Positions 8,856 to 17,615 of a stretch of 53,616 bases of DNA are shown in pieces. A program made the position numbers and the translations under genes. The notes under the pieces were generated by a model that saw only the letters and a program-made list of their open reading frames with translations, was not told where the DNA came from and searched no databases. Numbering within the stretch: the stretch's first letter is position 1; the number at the start of each line of letters is the position of its first letter. The stretch covers positions 1-53,616 of the forward strand of contig JACQCE010000048.1 of the NCBI GenBank assembly GCA_016201765.1, read 5' to 3'. Source of the DNA: Nitrospirota bacterium (GTDB lineage Bacteria > Nitrospirota > Nitrospiria > JACQCE01).

Positions 8856-11715
8856 TGCCGAGCGTGAAATGGATCTCATAGCGACTCTGATCAATCCTGA
8901 TGGGCTCAAGGGCACCGGGATAATACACATTGATGGGCCGCAGCTTATAGCCCCAATCGAGACGGAGCGGTCCCACCGGGGTATTATACCTGATCCCCGC
9001 GCCGACTGAAAATTTCACCTCCTGGAGATCGACGGTCTTCGGTCTGGTCCAGACGTCCCCGCCGTCAAGAAACAGCACCAGCCCCAGATGTTTGGGCAGG
9101 GCAATGCGCGCCTCGAGGTTGCTCATCAGCATGACGTTGCCGCCGATCGGGTCGCCGCTGGCCGAGAGCGTCGAATCCGGTGAGACCATGAAAGTGCCGC
9201 CGCCGGCCGGCACCACCCTGAGCGCGCCGAGCGTATCCAGCCGGTAACCCCTGACCGTGCTGAGACCGCCCAGGTAGAAACGCTCGCCGAGCGGGACCAG
9301 CGTGGTCTCCCCAAATTCCTTGGCGATGCCTGCACGGGCGGAGAAGGCGAGGACGATCAGGCGGTGGGGACTGAAAAACCAACTGGTCGACGCCGTCGCC
9401 TTGACGAGCTGGACCTGGGAGCCGAGGCTCTGCGCGGCATCTTCAAACGTCAGGCTGTGGATCGAGCCGCGCGTGGGATTGAACGGATCATCGCGCAGAT
9501 CGAGGATCAACCCCGGGGTGAGACTGCCGATGTTCACGCGTTTCCGCTCAGTGGTTGACAGCTTGGCGCCCGGGTCGATCTTGTACCGGTTTCTGGTGTA
9601 ACGATAGAGCAGTGAAAACTTCAACCGTTCCGTGATGTTTTTGTCAAAACCAGCCGTGCCGCCATAGCTTTGCCGGTCAAACGTGACCTCTTTCCTGTGC
9701 TCATAAAGCGTGGTGAGCCGAAGGTCGAGGGGCAGGCCGGCCGCCCAGGGTTCGACGTAGTTGAGCAGGTAGCGCTGTTCGAGAAAGTCGGCCTCCACCC
9801 GCACGCTGGCCCGCCGGCCGGTGCCGGCCAGATTCTTGTGCGAAATCTGGGCGAAGCCTCGGAACTTTTCCTCCCGTCCGTATCCTGCGCCGAATTCGAC
9901 CGTGCCGGCCGGCCGCTCCACGACCGACAGCTTGAGATCCTTCAGCCGCTCGGTCTGTTGGGCCTCGATGGGTTCGAGTTTGATGTCCCGGAAAATCCCC
10001 AGTTGGGAGAGGTTGTGACGGCTGCGCAGGATGGCGGCGTAATCATAGGGGTCGCCCGGGTGGATGGCCAGTTCCCGCTGGAGGACGGCCGCATCGGTGT
10101 TCAACGGCCCGGTGATGATGATGCTTCCCACGAAGGTGGGCGGGCCTTCGGTGATGATAAAGGGCAGCGTCGCTTCCGTGCGCGATTCGTTGAACCGGGG
10201 CTCGAGGGTCACCGTGGTTGCAAGATAGCCTTTGCCGGCATAGAGGGCGAGCAGTGCCATCCGGTCGGCCCTGGCTTGGGCCGGATTGTACGGCTGGCCG
10301 GCGCGGGAGAGGATGAAGGCCTGGAGCAGATCATCGGGGAGATGGGTGTCGCCCGAGAAGTCGATCCGCCCGATGCGGGTCTGCGTGCCTTCCTGCACAG
10401 TGATCGTCAGGTCGACCGTTCCCTTTGCGGTCTGCAGCGTCTGGCCGCCTTCGATGACGGCGGAGAGGTAGCCGTGCTCGCTGTACCATTGGCGCACACG
10501 GGACAGATCCGACTCCCGCGCGACGGGGTCAAACCGGGGATGGGACAGACCCAGCAGGGCGGGGCGCATGACGAGCGGTTTCCGCCACGACGATGCATGG
10601 TCCTCCTGGGCGCCAGTGACGGTCAACCGCCCCACCGTGAAGCGCGGTCCCGCATCGAGGTGAAACGTGATGGAGGCCTGTTGGCGGTCGGGGGACTCGC
10701 TCCGTTCGGCATGGACGGCGGCCGTCAGATAGCCGTCTTCGCGCAGGAGGTTCTGCATGCGTTCCGCGCTGGCATCCAGCACATCCTGCTCGATGCTCTG
10801 TTCGGCCTGGATCAGCAGCCGCTCGCGCAATCGTGATTCCGAGTACCAGAAGGGCTTGCCGGGAAAGGCGATGGTCACTTGGGGGCCGGCGTGCACCGTG
10901 ATCGTCAGTGCCACGGCATTGGCGGAGGGGTCGTACCGCACAATCGGCGATTCAACGACCGCCACCAGAAACTCGTGTTCGGCGTAGAGGAGCTTCAACT
11001 GCTCGATGCGTTCGTCGATTTCGAGGGCGGTGTACCGTCCGCCGGGATGCAGATCAATTCGCCTGCGAACGTCGGCTTCGGGCAGCCCCAGCCGGCCCGC
11101 GAGCGTCAGGGCGCCGATCAGCGCCGGAGGCCCCTCGTCAATCGTGATCACGAGCCGGATGTCCGCCTGATTCGGTTGCGTGGCGACGGTCGGCGTCGCC
11201 CGGGTCTGCATGTAGCCCTGCCGGGTGTAGAACTGCTGCAGACGAACCAGCGCCGTCTGCAGCCGTTCCCGGTCGAATTCATCGCCGACGTCCAATTGCA
11301 GCGTGTTACGGAGCTCACGGAGGGGGAACGAGAGAACACGGCCGGTGATTGTCAACTCGCGGAGACGCTGTTTGGCCCACAGGTGATAGATCAGCGAGAT
11401 TCCGGCGGGTGTCTCTTCCGCTTCGATGGTGATCAGGGCGAACTGGCCGGTGGCGTAGAGGCGGTCAATGCTGGCGCGGATCGCCCCGGCGTCAAACCGG
11501 CGGCCGACGCCGACGCCGGTCAGTTTCAGCAGATCGCCGGCCGTGTAGCGCGTCCGGGTGTCGACGATGAGGGCGGTGATCGATTGCCCGTCGAACTCGC
11601 GGCCGTCTGGGGAAAGCCCGGCGGCCGTGGGAGCGGTCTGCGGCGCGGCCTCGTGCGCCGTGAGGAGCACCGCCAGGGCGGCGACAACAATCCACCCCGG
11701 CGCCGTCTGCTTCAT
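8845..11715 (-). CDS. BamA/TamA-type Omp85 outer-membrane protein with seven POTRA-like repeats
   Basis: Outer-membrane barrel of the Omp85 family, likely partner of the TamB encoded just upstream. The ATG at 11715 (MKQTAPGWIVVAALAVLLTA) begins a clear signal peptide ending near AAP; an earlier in-frame start at 11835 would bury it. About seven POTRA-like repeats follow, each with a strand such as RELTITGR, IGRIDFSGD or VGSIIITGP and an ending like IDEGPP, VQEGTQ or ITEGPP. The 16-strand barrel includes the VRGYRLDTLGA region. The terminal residue is Phe, a standard beta-signal. At 956 residues it exceeds E. coli BamA (5 POTRA) and TamA (3). It lies 28 bases after tamB. Confidence 0.9.
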   Translation of the reverse strand: MKQTAPGWIVVAALAVLLTAHEAAPQTAPTAAGLSPDGREFDGQSITALIVDTRTRYTAGDLLKLTGVGVGRRFDAGAIRASIDRLYATGQFALITIEAEETPAGISLIYHLWAKQRLRELTITGRVLSFPLRELRNTLQLDVGDEFDRERLQTALVRLQQFYTRQGYMQTRATPTVATQPNQADIRLVITIDEGPPALIGALTLAGRLGLPEADVRRRIDLHPGGRYTALEIDERIEQLKLLYAEHEFLVAVVESPIVRYDPSANAVALTITVHAGPQVTIAFPGKPFWYSESRLRERLLIQAEQSIEQDVLDASAERMQNLLREDGYLTAAVHAERSESPDRQQASITFHLDAGPRFTVGRLTVTGAQEDHASSWRKPLVMRPALLGLSHPRFDPVARESDLSRVRQWYSEHGYLSAVIEGGQTLQTAKGTVDLTITVQEGTQTRIGRIDFSGDTHLPDDLLQAFILSRAGQPYNPAQARADRMALLALYAGKGYLATTVTLEPRFNESRTEATLPFIITEGPPTFVGSIIITGPLNTDAAVLQRELAIHPGDPYDYAAILRSRHNLSQLGIFRDIKLEPIEAQQTERLKDLKLSVVERPAGTVEFGAGYGREEKFRGFAQISHKNLAGTGRRASVRVEADFLEQRYLLNYVEPWAAGLPLDLRLTTLYEHRKEVTFDRQSYGGTAGFDKNITERLKFSLLYRYTRNRYKIDPGAKLSTTERKRVNIGSLTPGLILDLRDDPFNPTRGSIHSLTFEDAAQSLGSQVQLVKATASTSWFFSPHRLIVLAFSARAGIAKEFGETTLVPLGERFYLGGLSTVRGYRLDTLGALRVVPAGGGTFMVSPDSTLSASGDPIGGNVMLMSNLEARIALPKHLGLVLFLDGGDVWTRPKTVDLQEVKFSVGAGIRYNTPVGPLRLDWGYKLRPINVYYPGALEPIRIDQSRYEIHFTLGNAF

Positions 11716-11743
11716 GGCGCGCCGACGATTGTGAGCCCTGCCG

Positions 11744-14700
11744 CTACCGGAATTCAAATCGGAATTTGACGTCGCCGCCAAAACGGCCGGTGTCGTCCCC
11801 TTCGCCGACCAGTGACATGTGCCGGTTGATCTCATACTCCAGCTTGTACACCGGCACCGTGGTCGGGTCCAGGGGTTGTGAGTAGAGAAAGAGCAGCCGG
11901 TTGTCGAGGAATTGTTTGCCGATGGTCAATTGCGGACCGACCGTGAGGCCGGACTGATCGACCACCGAATCGATCTGAAACCGGTCGATGCCGATCTGCT
12001 GGGCGGGCTCCTCGAGCAATTCGCTGACCAGCAAGGCGGCGGCTTCATTGGTGGCCACGGCGCCGGCGCCCACCGTGCCGACCTCCTCGGAGGTGCGACC
12101 GACGGTCATGACCGAGAGGATGTCGGCCTGGCTGAGGGCCGGATCGGACGACAATTCCAACCCGATGCGCTCGGGCGTGCCGGTCAGGGCCAGATCAATG
12201 ACATAGTCCCTCACCTTGGCGCTGGCTTTCAGATCGAGGGCGGGGCGCGTCTGTTTGGGATCGAGAAAGTCGATCGACCCTTGGGAGACTTGAAACGGTG
12301 TGTGCAAAAAGGTGAAGGTCCCCCCGGTGGTGAAGATGCGCCCGATGATGACGGGATGTTCCACCGTGCCCCGCGCCTCCAGATCAATATCCAGCGGGAG
12401 TGTGGCGATGTTGTTGCGGATCCAGATGGCTTCGCGCCCCGACAGATGGACTTGCAGCGCCACGGTGTTCAGAAACGACGGCAGCGAGAGCGTCACCGCA
12501 TTGAATCCGGGCTGTTCCTTCAGGATCGTTTTCAAATCGATGCGTTTGACATAGGTGGCCCGGACCAATTGGAGATCGCCTTTGAGCAGATGATGGCCGA
12601 TGCCGGCGACATCCGGCGCCGGCCATTCGCCCTGCAACCAGAGGGAGCCGTCGACCAGGCCGGACAACCCCTCGATTGGAGCGATCTGGAGTCTGCTGAC
12701 CTCCATCAGCACGCGGTACTCCGCGGGATGCAGGCCGTGCAACCCGATGCGTCCGGACGCCTGCACGGTGCCCTTGCCGACGCCGCCGTGCAGATCGTCG
12801 AGCACCAGTTGCTGGCTGTCGAACACCAGTCCGGCATAGGAGATGGTCAACGGCTGGTCGACCGTCTCCAGACGGATCTGGCCGTTTTGAATGCTGATGC
12901 CGCCGGCCATTCCGGGGTCGAGCCAGCGATCCGTGATCTGCAACGCGAGGTAGGCCTTCCCCTTTCCGTAGGAGACGCCGGGCACGAACAGCCGAAGAAT
13001 GGCCAGGTCGGCTTCGCCGTGCACAAACAGATCATACCGTTCGAAGAGCGTCAGCCCCCCCTCAGCCGCCAGTATCGTGCCCTCGCCGGTCAACCGAACC
13101 CGTTGGGCCGTGACCCGGCCGTTCTGAAGCACGAACTCGATCGGCCCGTCGTTGGTGATGGGGTAATCCACCAGCCGGACGGTCAACTCGGAGAAACTGA
13201 GCCGGCCGCTCAGGTTTGCGGGATGGACGAGACTGCCGGTCAATTCCCCCTCACCCGAGGCGGTCAGGGTGATCTGCTCCGGCCAGGCGGGAACGAACGG
13301 CCGCAGCAGCAAGGCGAACGGAAACCGGGTGACGCGCAGTCGAAATTCGGCGGGGAGATCATTGCGCACCTGGACGACGCCCTCCACGGAGAGGCGCGGA
13401 TCATCCAGCTCGGCGGCGACATCCAGCCGGTCGCCGGCCAGCCGCAACGTGACCGTCCCCCGGCCAAGCGCCGTGGGGCCGACGGCCAGTGCGCTCAGTC
13501 CGATCCTGGCTTCCGCATGCGGCTCCTTCCATGTGCCGGAACCGGAGAGGGCGCCGGAGAGTATCCCGCTGACTTGAGGGGCGGCCGTGTGAAGCCGTTC
13601 GATCCGTTCCAACGAGACGGTCTCCACGGCAAGGTCCGCCTGATAGGAGCCGTCGAACCCGATTCGGGCCGAACCGTTCAGTGTTCCATCGCCCTCCGTG
13701 AGGCGCACCCGGGACAATGTGATGCCGTGCAGCGTTACATCCAGGATGGCGTTGCTGCCGGCGATGGGCTGACCGAACAGCCGCCCCTCGGCCACGCGCA
13801 CCGGCCCCCGCAGGTGGAAGTCCGCCGGGGTGCCCGTCAGTGTGAGCGTGCCGGCGGCCCGGCCGTCGACGGGCAGGGCGATCCCAAAGAGGTGGAGAAT
13901 GCGTCCCAACTCCCCGTCGGTCACAGTCATCGACAGTCGAAACCGCGGATGCGTGCTCTGGTCTGGAGGAGAGGAGGTGGAAGGCGGCGCGGCCAGCGTG
14001 ATGGCGCCGCCGACCACCGCGTGGCCGGCCCGTTGTCGAACGCGACCGTCGCGCAGCGTGAACGTGCCGGCTTCGTACGAAAAGGCGGCGTGGATTTCGT
14101 CGATGATCTCGGCGTGGCGTTGCAAGGTTTGGGTGGCCGCCGAGCCGGCCAGGCGGGGATGATCCCAACTGCCGGTGAGGGTGGTCTGCCCTGTCACCGA
14201 GCCCGTCCAGCCGTCCAAGCCATGGATGCCGGAGGCCATGGCCCAGTCGCCTATTTCACCCAGGTCGGTCAGTTGCCAGGCGCCCGACAACTCCAGCGGG
14301 CCATGGTAATCCGCCGAGCCTTCCACGGTGAGGCGGTTGTCTTTCCGGCTGACAATCTCGGCATGATGAAGAGTGATCTGCGTCGCGTGCCATTGCCCCT
14401 CCACAATCAGCCGGGAGAGATGAGGCCATGCCTCTCGCAACGGAACCGGCTGTGCCGGGGGGGGCGGTGCCGCAGGGTGGTCCGGTTCCATCGCGACAAA
14501 GGCCAGTCGCCCGTTGCCCCCCCAGTCGTCCACCGTCCAGCCGGCGCCGTGCACGGCGAGATGGCCGGTGACCCGACCATCGGGAAATCCGGCCACGGGG
14601 AACCATCGCCGCACCAACGGGCCTGCCTGCAGTTCGGACAGATCGATCGAGGCCTCAATGGCGGGTGGAATGGGGGGGAGGGACAGGGAGGCGCGGCCGG

Positions 14701-15772
14701 TGAGGGAGCCCTTCAGCGCCGAGCCGGTCAGGCGGGTCAGGAGCAGGCGCCCCTGGTTCAACTGCCACTGGGTTGAGGCGGCGCCGATCGGCACTGCGTC
14801 AATCATCACGTTGGTGACGTCAAGACGGCCGTTGAGGGAGAGGGGCGCCACGGTGTGCCACAGATCCTTCCCGATCGTCCATGGGCCCTTGATGGCCGCC
14901 TCCAGGTCGAGGAGGCCGTCCCATGAGTGGTCGGCCGGCAGCCAGAGAGCGAGACGGCCGAGCGGCATCGACGCCTTCACCGTCAACTGTAGAATAGGTG
15001 GCGCCTCCAGCGCCACGGCGCCGTCCAATGCGAAGCGGCCCTCCGGGCCGTCGACCTTCACCTCGCGGATGGTCACTCGCTTCGGCGTCCATGTCGCCTG
15101 TCCGACGATCGAGGTGAAGGTCTGGCGCCAGGCGCCCTGCTCAAGGAGGAGCCGTCCGTCGGTCAGGTGTAGTGTTGTCTGCTCGGTCAGGAGGCCGAAG
15201 TCGAGATTCCCATCGACGCGATCGATCACCGCGAGCCTGTTCCTCTCCGGATCGGTGTAGCGAAGGGCGCCGTCATGGAGTGTGACCTGGCGTATGATGA
15301 CAGGGCCGGTTTTGTCGGCCGATCGGGCGTGCCGGCTGAGGCGGTCGATCCGGCTGGGAGTCAGCTCAAGCCGCGGCGACTCGAGATCGATGCGGTGGAT
15401 GATGAAGCGGTCGGCCAGCAGCGACAACAGGCTGAACCGGACCTCAACCGAGGTGGTGCTCAACAGCGGCGCCGGTTCCTGATCGGGACTGCCGATCCGC
15501 AGCTCCGCCAGGGTGACGGACGCGGGGAACCAGTGGAGGCTCAATTGTGTGATGCTGACGGGCAGCCCCAGTTGCGCACTCAACGCCGTCTGGATGGACC
15601 GGCTTGCGATCTGGGTCAGTTTGGCCTGCGCGATGAAGAGTCCGAGCAGCAGGAGCGTTGCGAATAACGCGCTGATCACCACCCATCGAAGCGCGCGCCG
15701 GCGCGGGGCCGGCGCGGGGGGATCGGGAAGGGACGCCGTCTCTGGCGGGTGAGACGGCTCGTCCGGCGTCAC
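11744..15772 (-). CDS. tamB: TamB-like envelope translocation/assembly protein
   Basis: 1342-residue inner-membrane-anchored protein predicted to span the periplasm as a lipid-carrying beta-groove. An N-terminal anchor (LRWVVISALFATLLLLGLFI) is followed by an AsmA-like start (QLGLPVSITQLSLHWFPASVTLAELRIG). Long degenerate beta-repeats come next. The C-terminal TamB domain (DUF490) contains LDIDLEARGTVEHPVIIGRI, FLDPKQTRPALDL and ELSSDPALSQADILSVM, and ends in KFRFEFR. It is coupled to the DUF1844 gene by a 4-base overlap and followed by the Omp85 gene, the usual tamB/tamA pairing. Confidence 0.93.
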   Translation of the reverse strand: MTPDEPSHPPETASLPDPPAPAPRRRALRWVVISALFATLLLLGLFIAQAKLTQIASRSIQTALSAQLGLPVSITQLSLHWFPASVTLAELRIGSPDQEPAPLLSTTSVEVRFSLLSLLADRFIIHRIDLESPRLELTPSRIDRLSRHARSADKTGPVIIRQVTLHDGALRYTDPERNRLAVIDRVDGNLDFGLLTEQTTLHLTDGRLLLEQGAWRQTFTSIVGQATWTPKRVTIREVKVDGPEGRFALDGAVALEAPPILQLTVKASMPLGRLALWLPADHSWDGLLDLEAAIKGPWTIGKDLWHTVAPLSLNGRLDVTNVMIDAVPIGAASTQWQLNQGRLLLTRLTGSALKGSLTGRASLSLPPIPPAIEASIDLSELQAGPLVRRWFPVAGFPDGRVTGHLAVHGAGWTVDDWGGNGRLAFVAMEPDHPAAPPPPAQPVPLREAWPHLSRLIVEGQWHATQITLHHAEIVSRKDNRLTVEGSADYHGPLELSGAWQLTDLGEIGDWAMASGIHGLDGWTGSVTGQTTLTGSWDHPRLAGSAATQTLQRHAEIIDEIHAAFSYEAGTFTLRDGRVRQRAGHAVVGGAITLAAPPSTSSPPDQSTHPRFRLSMTVTDGELGRILHLFGIALPVDGRAAGTLTLTGTPADFHLRGPVRVAEGRLFGQPIAGSNAILDVTLHGITLSRVRLTEGDGTLNGSARIGFDGSYQADLAVETVSLERIERLHTAAPQVSGILSGALSGSGTWKEPHAEARIGLSALAVGPTALGRGTVTLRLAGDRLDVAAELDDPRLSVEGVVQVRNDLPAEFRLRVTRFPFALLLRPFVPAWPEQITLTASGEGELTGSLVHPANLSGRLSFSELTVRLVDYPITNDGPIEFVLQNGRVTAQRVRLTGEGTILAAEGGLTLFERYDLFVHGEADLAILRLFVPGVSYGKGKAYLALQITDRWLDPGMAGGISIQNGQIRLETVDQPLTISYAGLVFDSQQLVLDDLHGGVGKGTVQASGRIGLHGLHPAEYRVLMEVSRLQIAPIEGLSGLVDGSLWLQGEWPAPDVAGIGHHLLKGDLQLVRATYVKRIDLKTILKEQPGFNAVTLSLPSFLNTVALQVHLSGREAIWIRNNIATLPLDIDLEARGTVEHPVIIGRIFTTGGTFTFLHTPFQVSQGSIDFLDPKQTRPALDLKASAKVRDYVIDLALTGTPERIGLELSSDPALSQADILSVMTVGRTSEEVGTVGAGAVATNEAAALLVSELLEEPAQQIGIDRFQIDSVVDQSGLTVGPQLTIGKQFLDNRLLFLYSQPLDPTTVPVYKLEYEINRHMSLVGEGDDTGRFGGDVKFRFEFR

Positions 15773-16221
15773 CGTGCGCCTCCGGGCGGCGCAACGGGTC
15801 CGGAGCGGCTGCGCTCCACAAAGGTCAGTCGCAGGGTATAGAGCAGCTGTTGCAGGAGGTGTTGCTCGTCAGGGGTCAGGTTGCCGGCCGTCTTTCGCTC
15901 GACAATCTCCAGCAGGTCAATGAGGTGACGCGCAGACTGAAGATCGATCGGCCCTTCCCCGATGACTGACGGATTCCCGCCGGCGTCTTCTCCCGGGGAC
16001 TGCACGCCCAGCGCGGCAAACGCGGAGGTTCCGAGACTGAAGAGCAATTCGGAAAAACTGGCCCGCGGCGGGACAGCGTGTGGCGCCGCCTCCCCATGAC
16101 CCGCTGGATCGGGGGAGGCGAACGGTGCGGTCACCGGCGGCGGATCGGATGAAGCCGGGAGCGGGGACTCTTCTTGACTGCGGCGACGGTCGCGAATTGT
16201 GAACGGGGATTCATCAGTCAT
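15769..16221 (-). CDS. DUF1844 domain protein
   Basis: 150-residue soluble protein, first gene of the minus-strand envelope operon. The first ~65 residues are Pro/Ser-rich and probably disordered. The second half matches DUF1844: FSELLFSLGTSAFAALG, then ARHLIDLLEIVERKTAGNLT and LLQQLLYTLRLTFVERS. The ATG at 16221 (MTDESPF) is preferred because residues upstream of it in the frame look non-coding. Function is unknown in the family. The TGA overlaps the tamB ATG. Confidence 0.8.
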   Translation of the reverse strand: MTDESPFTIRDRRRSQEESPLPASSDPPPVTAPFASPDPAGHGEAAPHAVPPRASFSELLFSLGTSAFAALGVQSPGEDAGGNPSVIGEGPIDLQSARHLIDLLEIVERKTAGNLTPDEQHLLQQLLYTLRLTFVERSRSGPVAPPGGAR

Positions 16222-16277
16222 GATCGCGTGCGCACAACGCTGTGCCCGGCTACTCCACGTCGAGAAACGGCAAAAAC

Positions 16278-16306
16278 AGCCTATCACACCCCATGAACCT
16301 TTGCAA
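16278..16306 (-). promoter_or_regulatory. Possible promoter for the DUF1844-tamB-ntrYX operon
   Basis: On the minus strand, TTGCAA (16306-16301), a 17-base spacer and TAGGCT (16283-16278). The -10 is weak. It is the best candidate in the divergent 215-base gap. Confidence 0.35.
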
Positions 16307-16320
16307 GCAATTCCAAGACG

Positions 16321-16348
16321 TTGCGACTGTCAGGAAACACGGTATAAT
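16321..16348 (+). promoter_or_regulatory. Sigma-70 promoter for mazG
   Basis: TTGCGA (16321-16326), a 16-base spacer and a perfect TATAAT (16343-16348). A leader of about 80 bases with a duplicated GGGATTA heptamer (16366-16379) precedes the mazG ATG. Confidence 0.7.
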
Positions 16349-16436
16349 GGGGCGAAAGAGAAAGAGGGATTAGGGATTAATGGGGAAACTGCGGGGTAGG
16401 GGATAACGGCGGAAGCCGATAGAAAGGATTGCAGTC

Positions 16437-17357
16437 ATGTCCACGGCGTTTGAGCGATTGGTCGAGGTGATGCAACGGTTGCGCGGGGAAGGAGGGTGTC
16501 CGTGGGATCGTCAGCAGACGCGCGAAAGCCTGACGCCGTTTCTCCTTGAAGAAACGCATGAGGTGTTGGAGGCGATCGAGGCCGGCCGGCCCGACGCGTT
16601 GCGGGAAGAACTCGGCGATCTGCTGTTTCAGGTGCTCTTTCACGCCCAGATTGCATCGGAAGCGTCGGAATTCGACATTGACGATGTTGTGGAGGGAACC
16701 GTCCGGAAAATGACCCGTCGCCATCCCCATGTGTTTGGAACACAAAAGTCGGCGATGGCCGGGGGCGTGGGGGCATCGGAGGACGCCCGCTCGATTCCGC
16801 ACGGGCCCCCACAGATGAATCAACCGGGGGGAGAGGAGCCTCTCCCCCCGACTGCCATGACCGCCGACCAGGTCCTGGCCCGTTGGGAAATGATGAAGCG
16901 GCAGGAAGCGGGTCATCGCGCGCGCGCCTCCGTGGTGGACGGCGTTCCGCGATCGCTGCCTGCGCTGTTGCGTGCGCACCAGGTGCAGGCCAAGGCGGCC
17001 CGTGTCGGATTCGATTGGCCCGAGCGGGGACCGGTGCAGGCCAAGGTCGAGGAAGAGTGGGGCGAACTGACCGAAGCCGTCGGGACGCAGTCGCAGCGGC
17101 GGCAGGAGGAGGAATTGGGGGATCTGCTCTTTGCCGTGGTCAATCTGGCCCGTCATCTTCGGTGCGATCCCGAGGCGGCGCTGCAGCGGGCGACCCAACG
17201 GTTCATCGACCGGTTTCACCGGATGGAACAGTTGGCTGCGGGAGCGGGGCGGCCGCTTGTGCCCGCGGGGGCGAATGCCGGCTGGACATTGACCGAACTG
17301 GAGGGGTTGTGGGAACAGGCAAAGAGTGAAGAGGGCAAGGAGACAAAGGCGGATTAG
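16437..17357 (+). CDS. mazG: MazG nucleoside triphosphate pyrophosphohydrolase with palindromic insertion
   Basis: Two-domain all-alpha NTP pyrophosphatase that removes aberrant nucleotides and can lower ppGpp. The N-terminal domain has CPWDRQQT, the metal-binding pair EETHE and EELGDLLFQVLFHAQ. The C-terminal domain has KVEEEWGELTEA and EEELGDLLFAVVNLAR. AAGGATTGCAG leads to the ATG. The protein is 306 residues, against about 265 in E. coli. The excess lies between HPHVFG and VLARWE (residues ~100-140), where the DNA holds two strong palindromes (16767-16812 and 16825-16850) translated in frame as a Gly/Pro-rich loop. Both metal sites are intact, so activity is probably kept. Confidence 0.94.
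   Translation: MSTAFERLVEVMQRLRGEGGCPWDRQQTRESLTPFLLEETHEVLEAIEAGRPDALREELGDLLFQVLFHAQIASEASEFDIDDVVEGTVRKMTRRHPHVFGTQKSAMAGGVGASEDARSIPHGPPQMNQPGGEEPLPPTAMTADQVLARWEMMKRQEAGHRARASVVDGVPRSLPALLRAHQVQAKAARVGFDWPERGPVQAKVEEEWGELTEAVGTQSQRRQEEELGDLLFAVVNLARHLRCDPEAALQRATQRFIDRFHRMEQLAAGAGRPLVPAGANAGWTLTELEGLWEQAKSEEGKETKAD
16767..16812. repeat. Intragenic palindromic element, copy 1 (in mazG)
   Basis: 46 bases with terminal arms GTGGGGGC and GCCCCCAC. Its two end blocks (18 and 17 bases, identical) recur in the same + strand orientation at 49073-49118 inside the luxE-like gene, where that gene reads the opposite strand. The middle 9 bases differ. Confidence 0.9.
16825..16850. repeat. Perfect hairpin inside mazG
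   Basis: Arms CGGGGGGAGAGG and CCTCTCCCCCCG (12 bp) with a 2-base AG loop, 12 bases after the first palindromic element and inside the same protein insertion. Confidence 0.95.
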
Positions 17358-17494
17358 GGATTAGAGGGACGAAGCGGATTAAGGGGTAGAGTGTAATCGA
17401 AACTCGGCGAACTGCGGTATGACGATGGCCAGGGGCCGAGCGCTGGTTTGACGCGCGAGTCGTGAGTGGAGCACGTATGGCGATGGGGGTTGTT

Positions 17495-17558
17495 AGGGGG
17501 AGCTGAGCACGCTCCCCCTGACTTGAGCGAGTGCGAAGCACGAGCGGATCCACTCGCT
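17495..17558. repeat. Two stem-loops in the mazG-gspF intergenic region
   Basis: AGGGGGAGC (17495-17503) pairs with GCTCCCCCT (17511-17519), and AGCGAGTG (17526-17533) pairs with CACTCGCT (17551-17558). Neither is followed by a T-run, so they look like repeat elements more than intrinsic terminators. They account for most structure in the gap 17358-17615, which also carries a GGATTAGGGATTA word at 17351-17363. Confidence 0.7.
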
Positions 17559-17562
17559 TTGC

Positions 17563-17591
17563 TTGCGTGATTCTCGTCCATCCCGTATACT
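17563..17591 (+). promoter_or_regulatory. Sigma-70 promoter for the first pilus assembly operon
   Basis: TTGCGT (17563-17568), a 17-base spacer and TATACT (17586-17591), about 25 bases before the gspF start. Confidence 0.6.
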
Positions 17592-17615
17592 GATCGACGA
17601 GAAGCGGAGAACGTG

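Noticed and set aside
11912..14776. Very long plus-strand open frame (954 codons) opposite tamB
   Set aside because: It is antisense to a clear TamB protein, is rich in Gly/Arg/Gln with no domain, and results from the codon bias of a GC-rich gene on the other strand.
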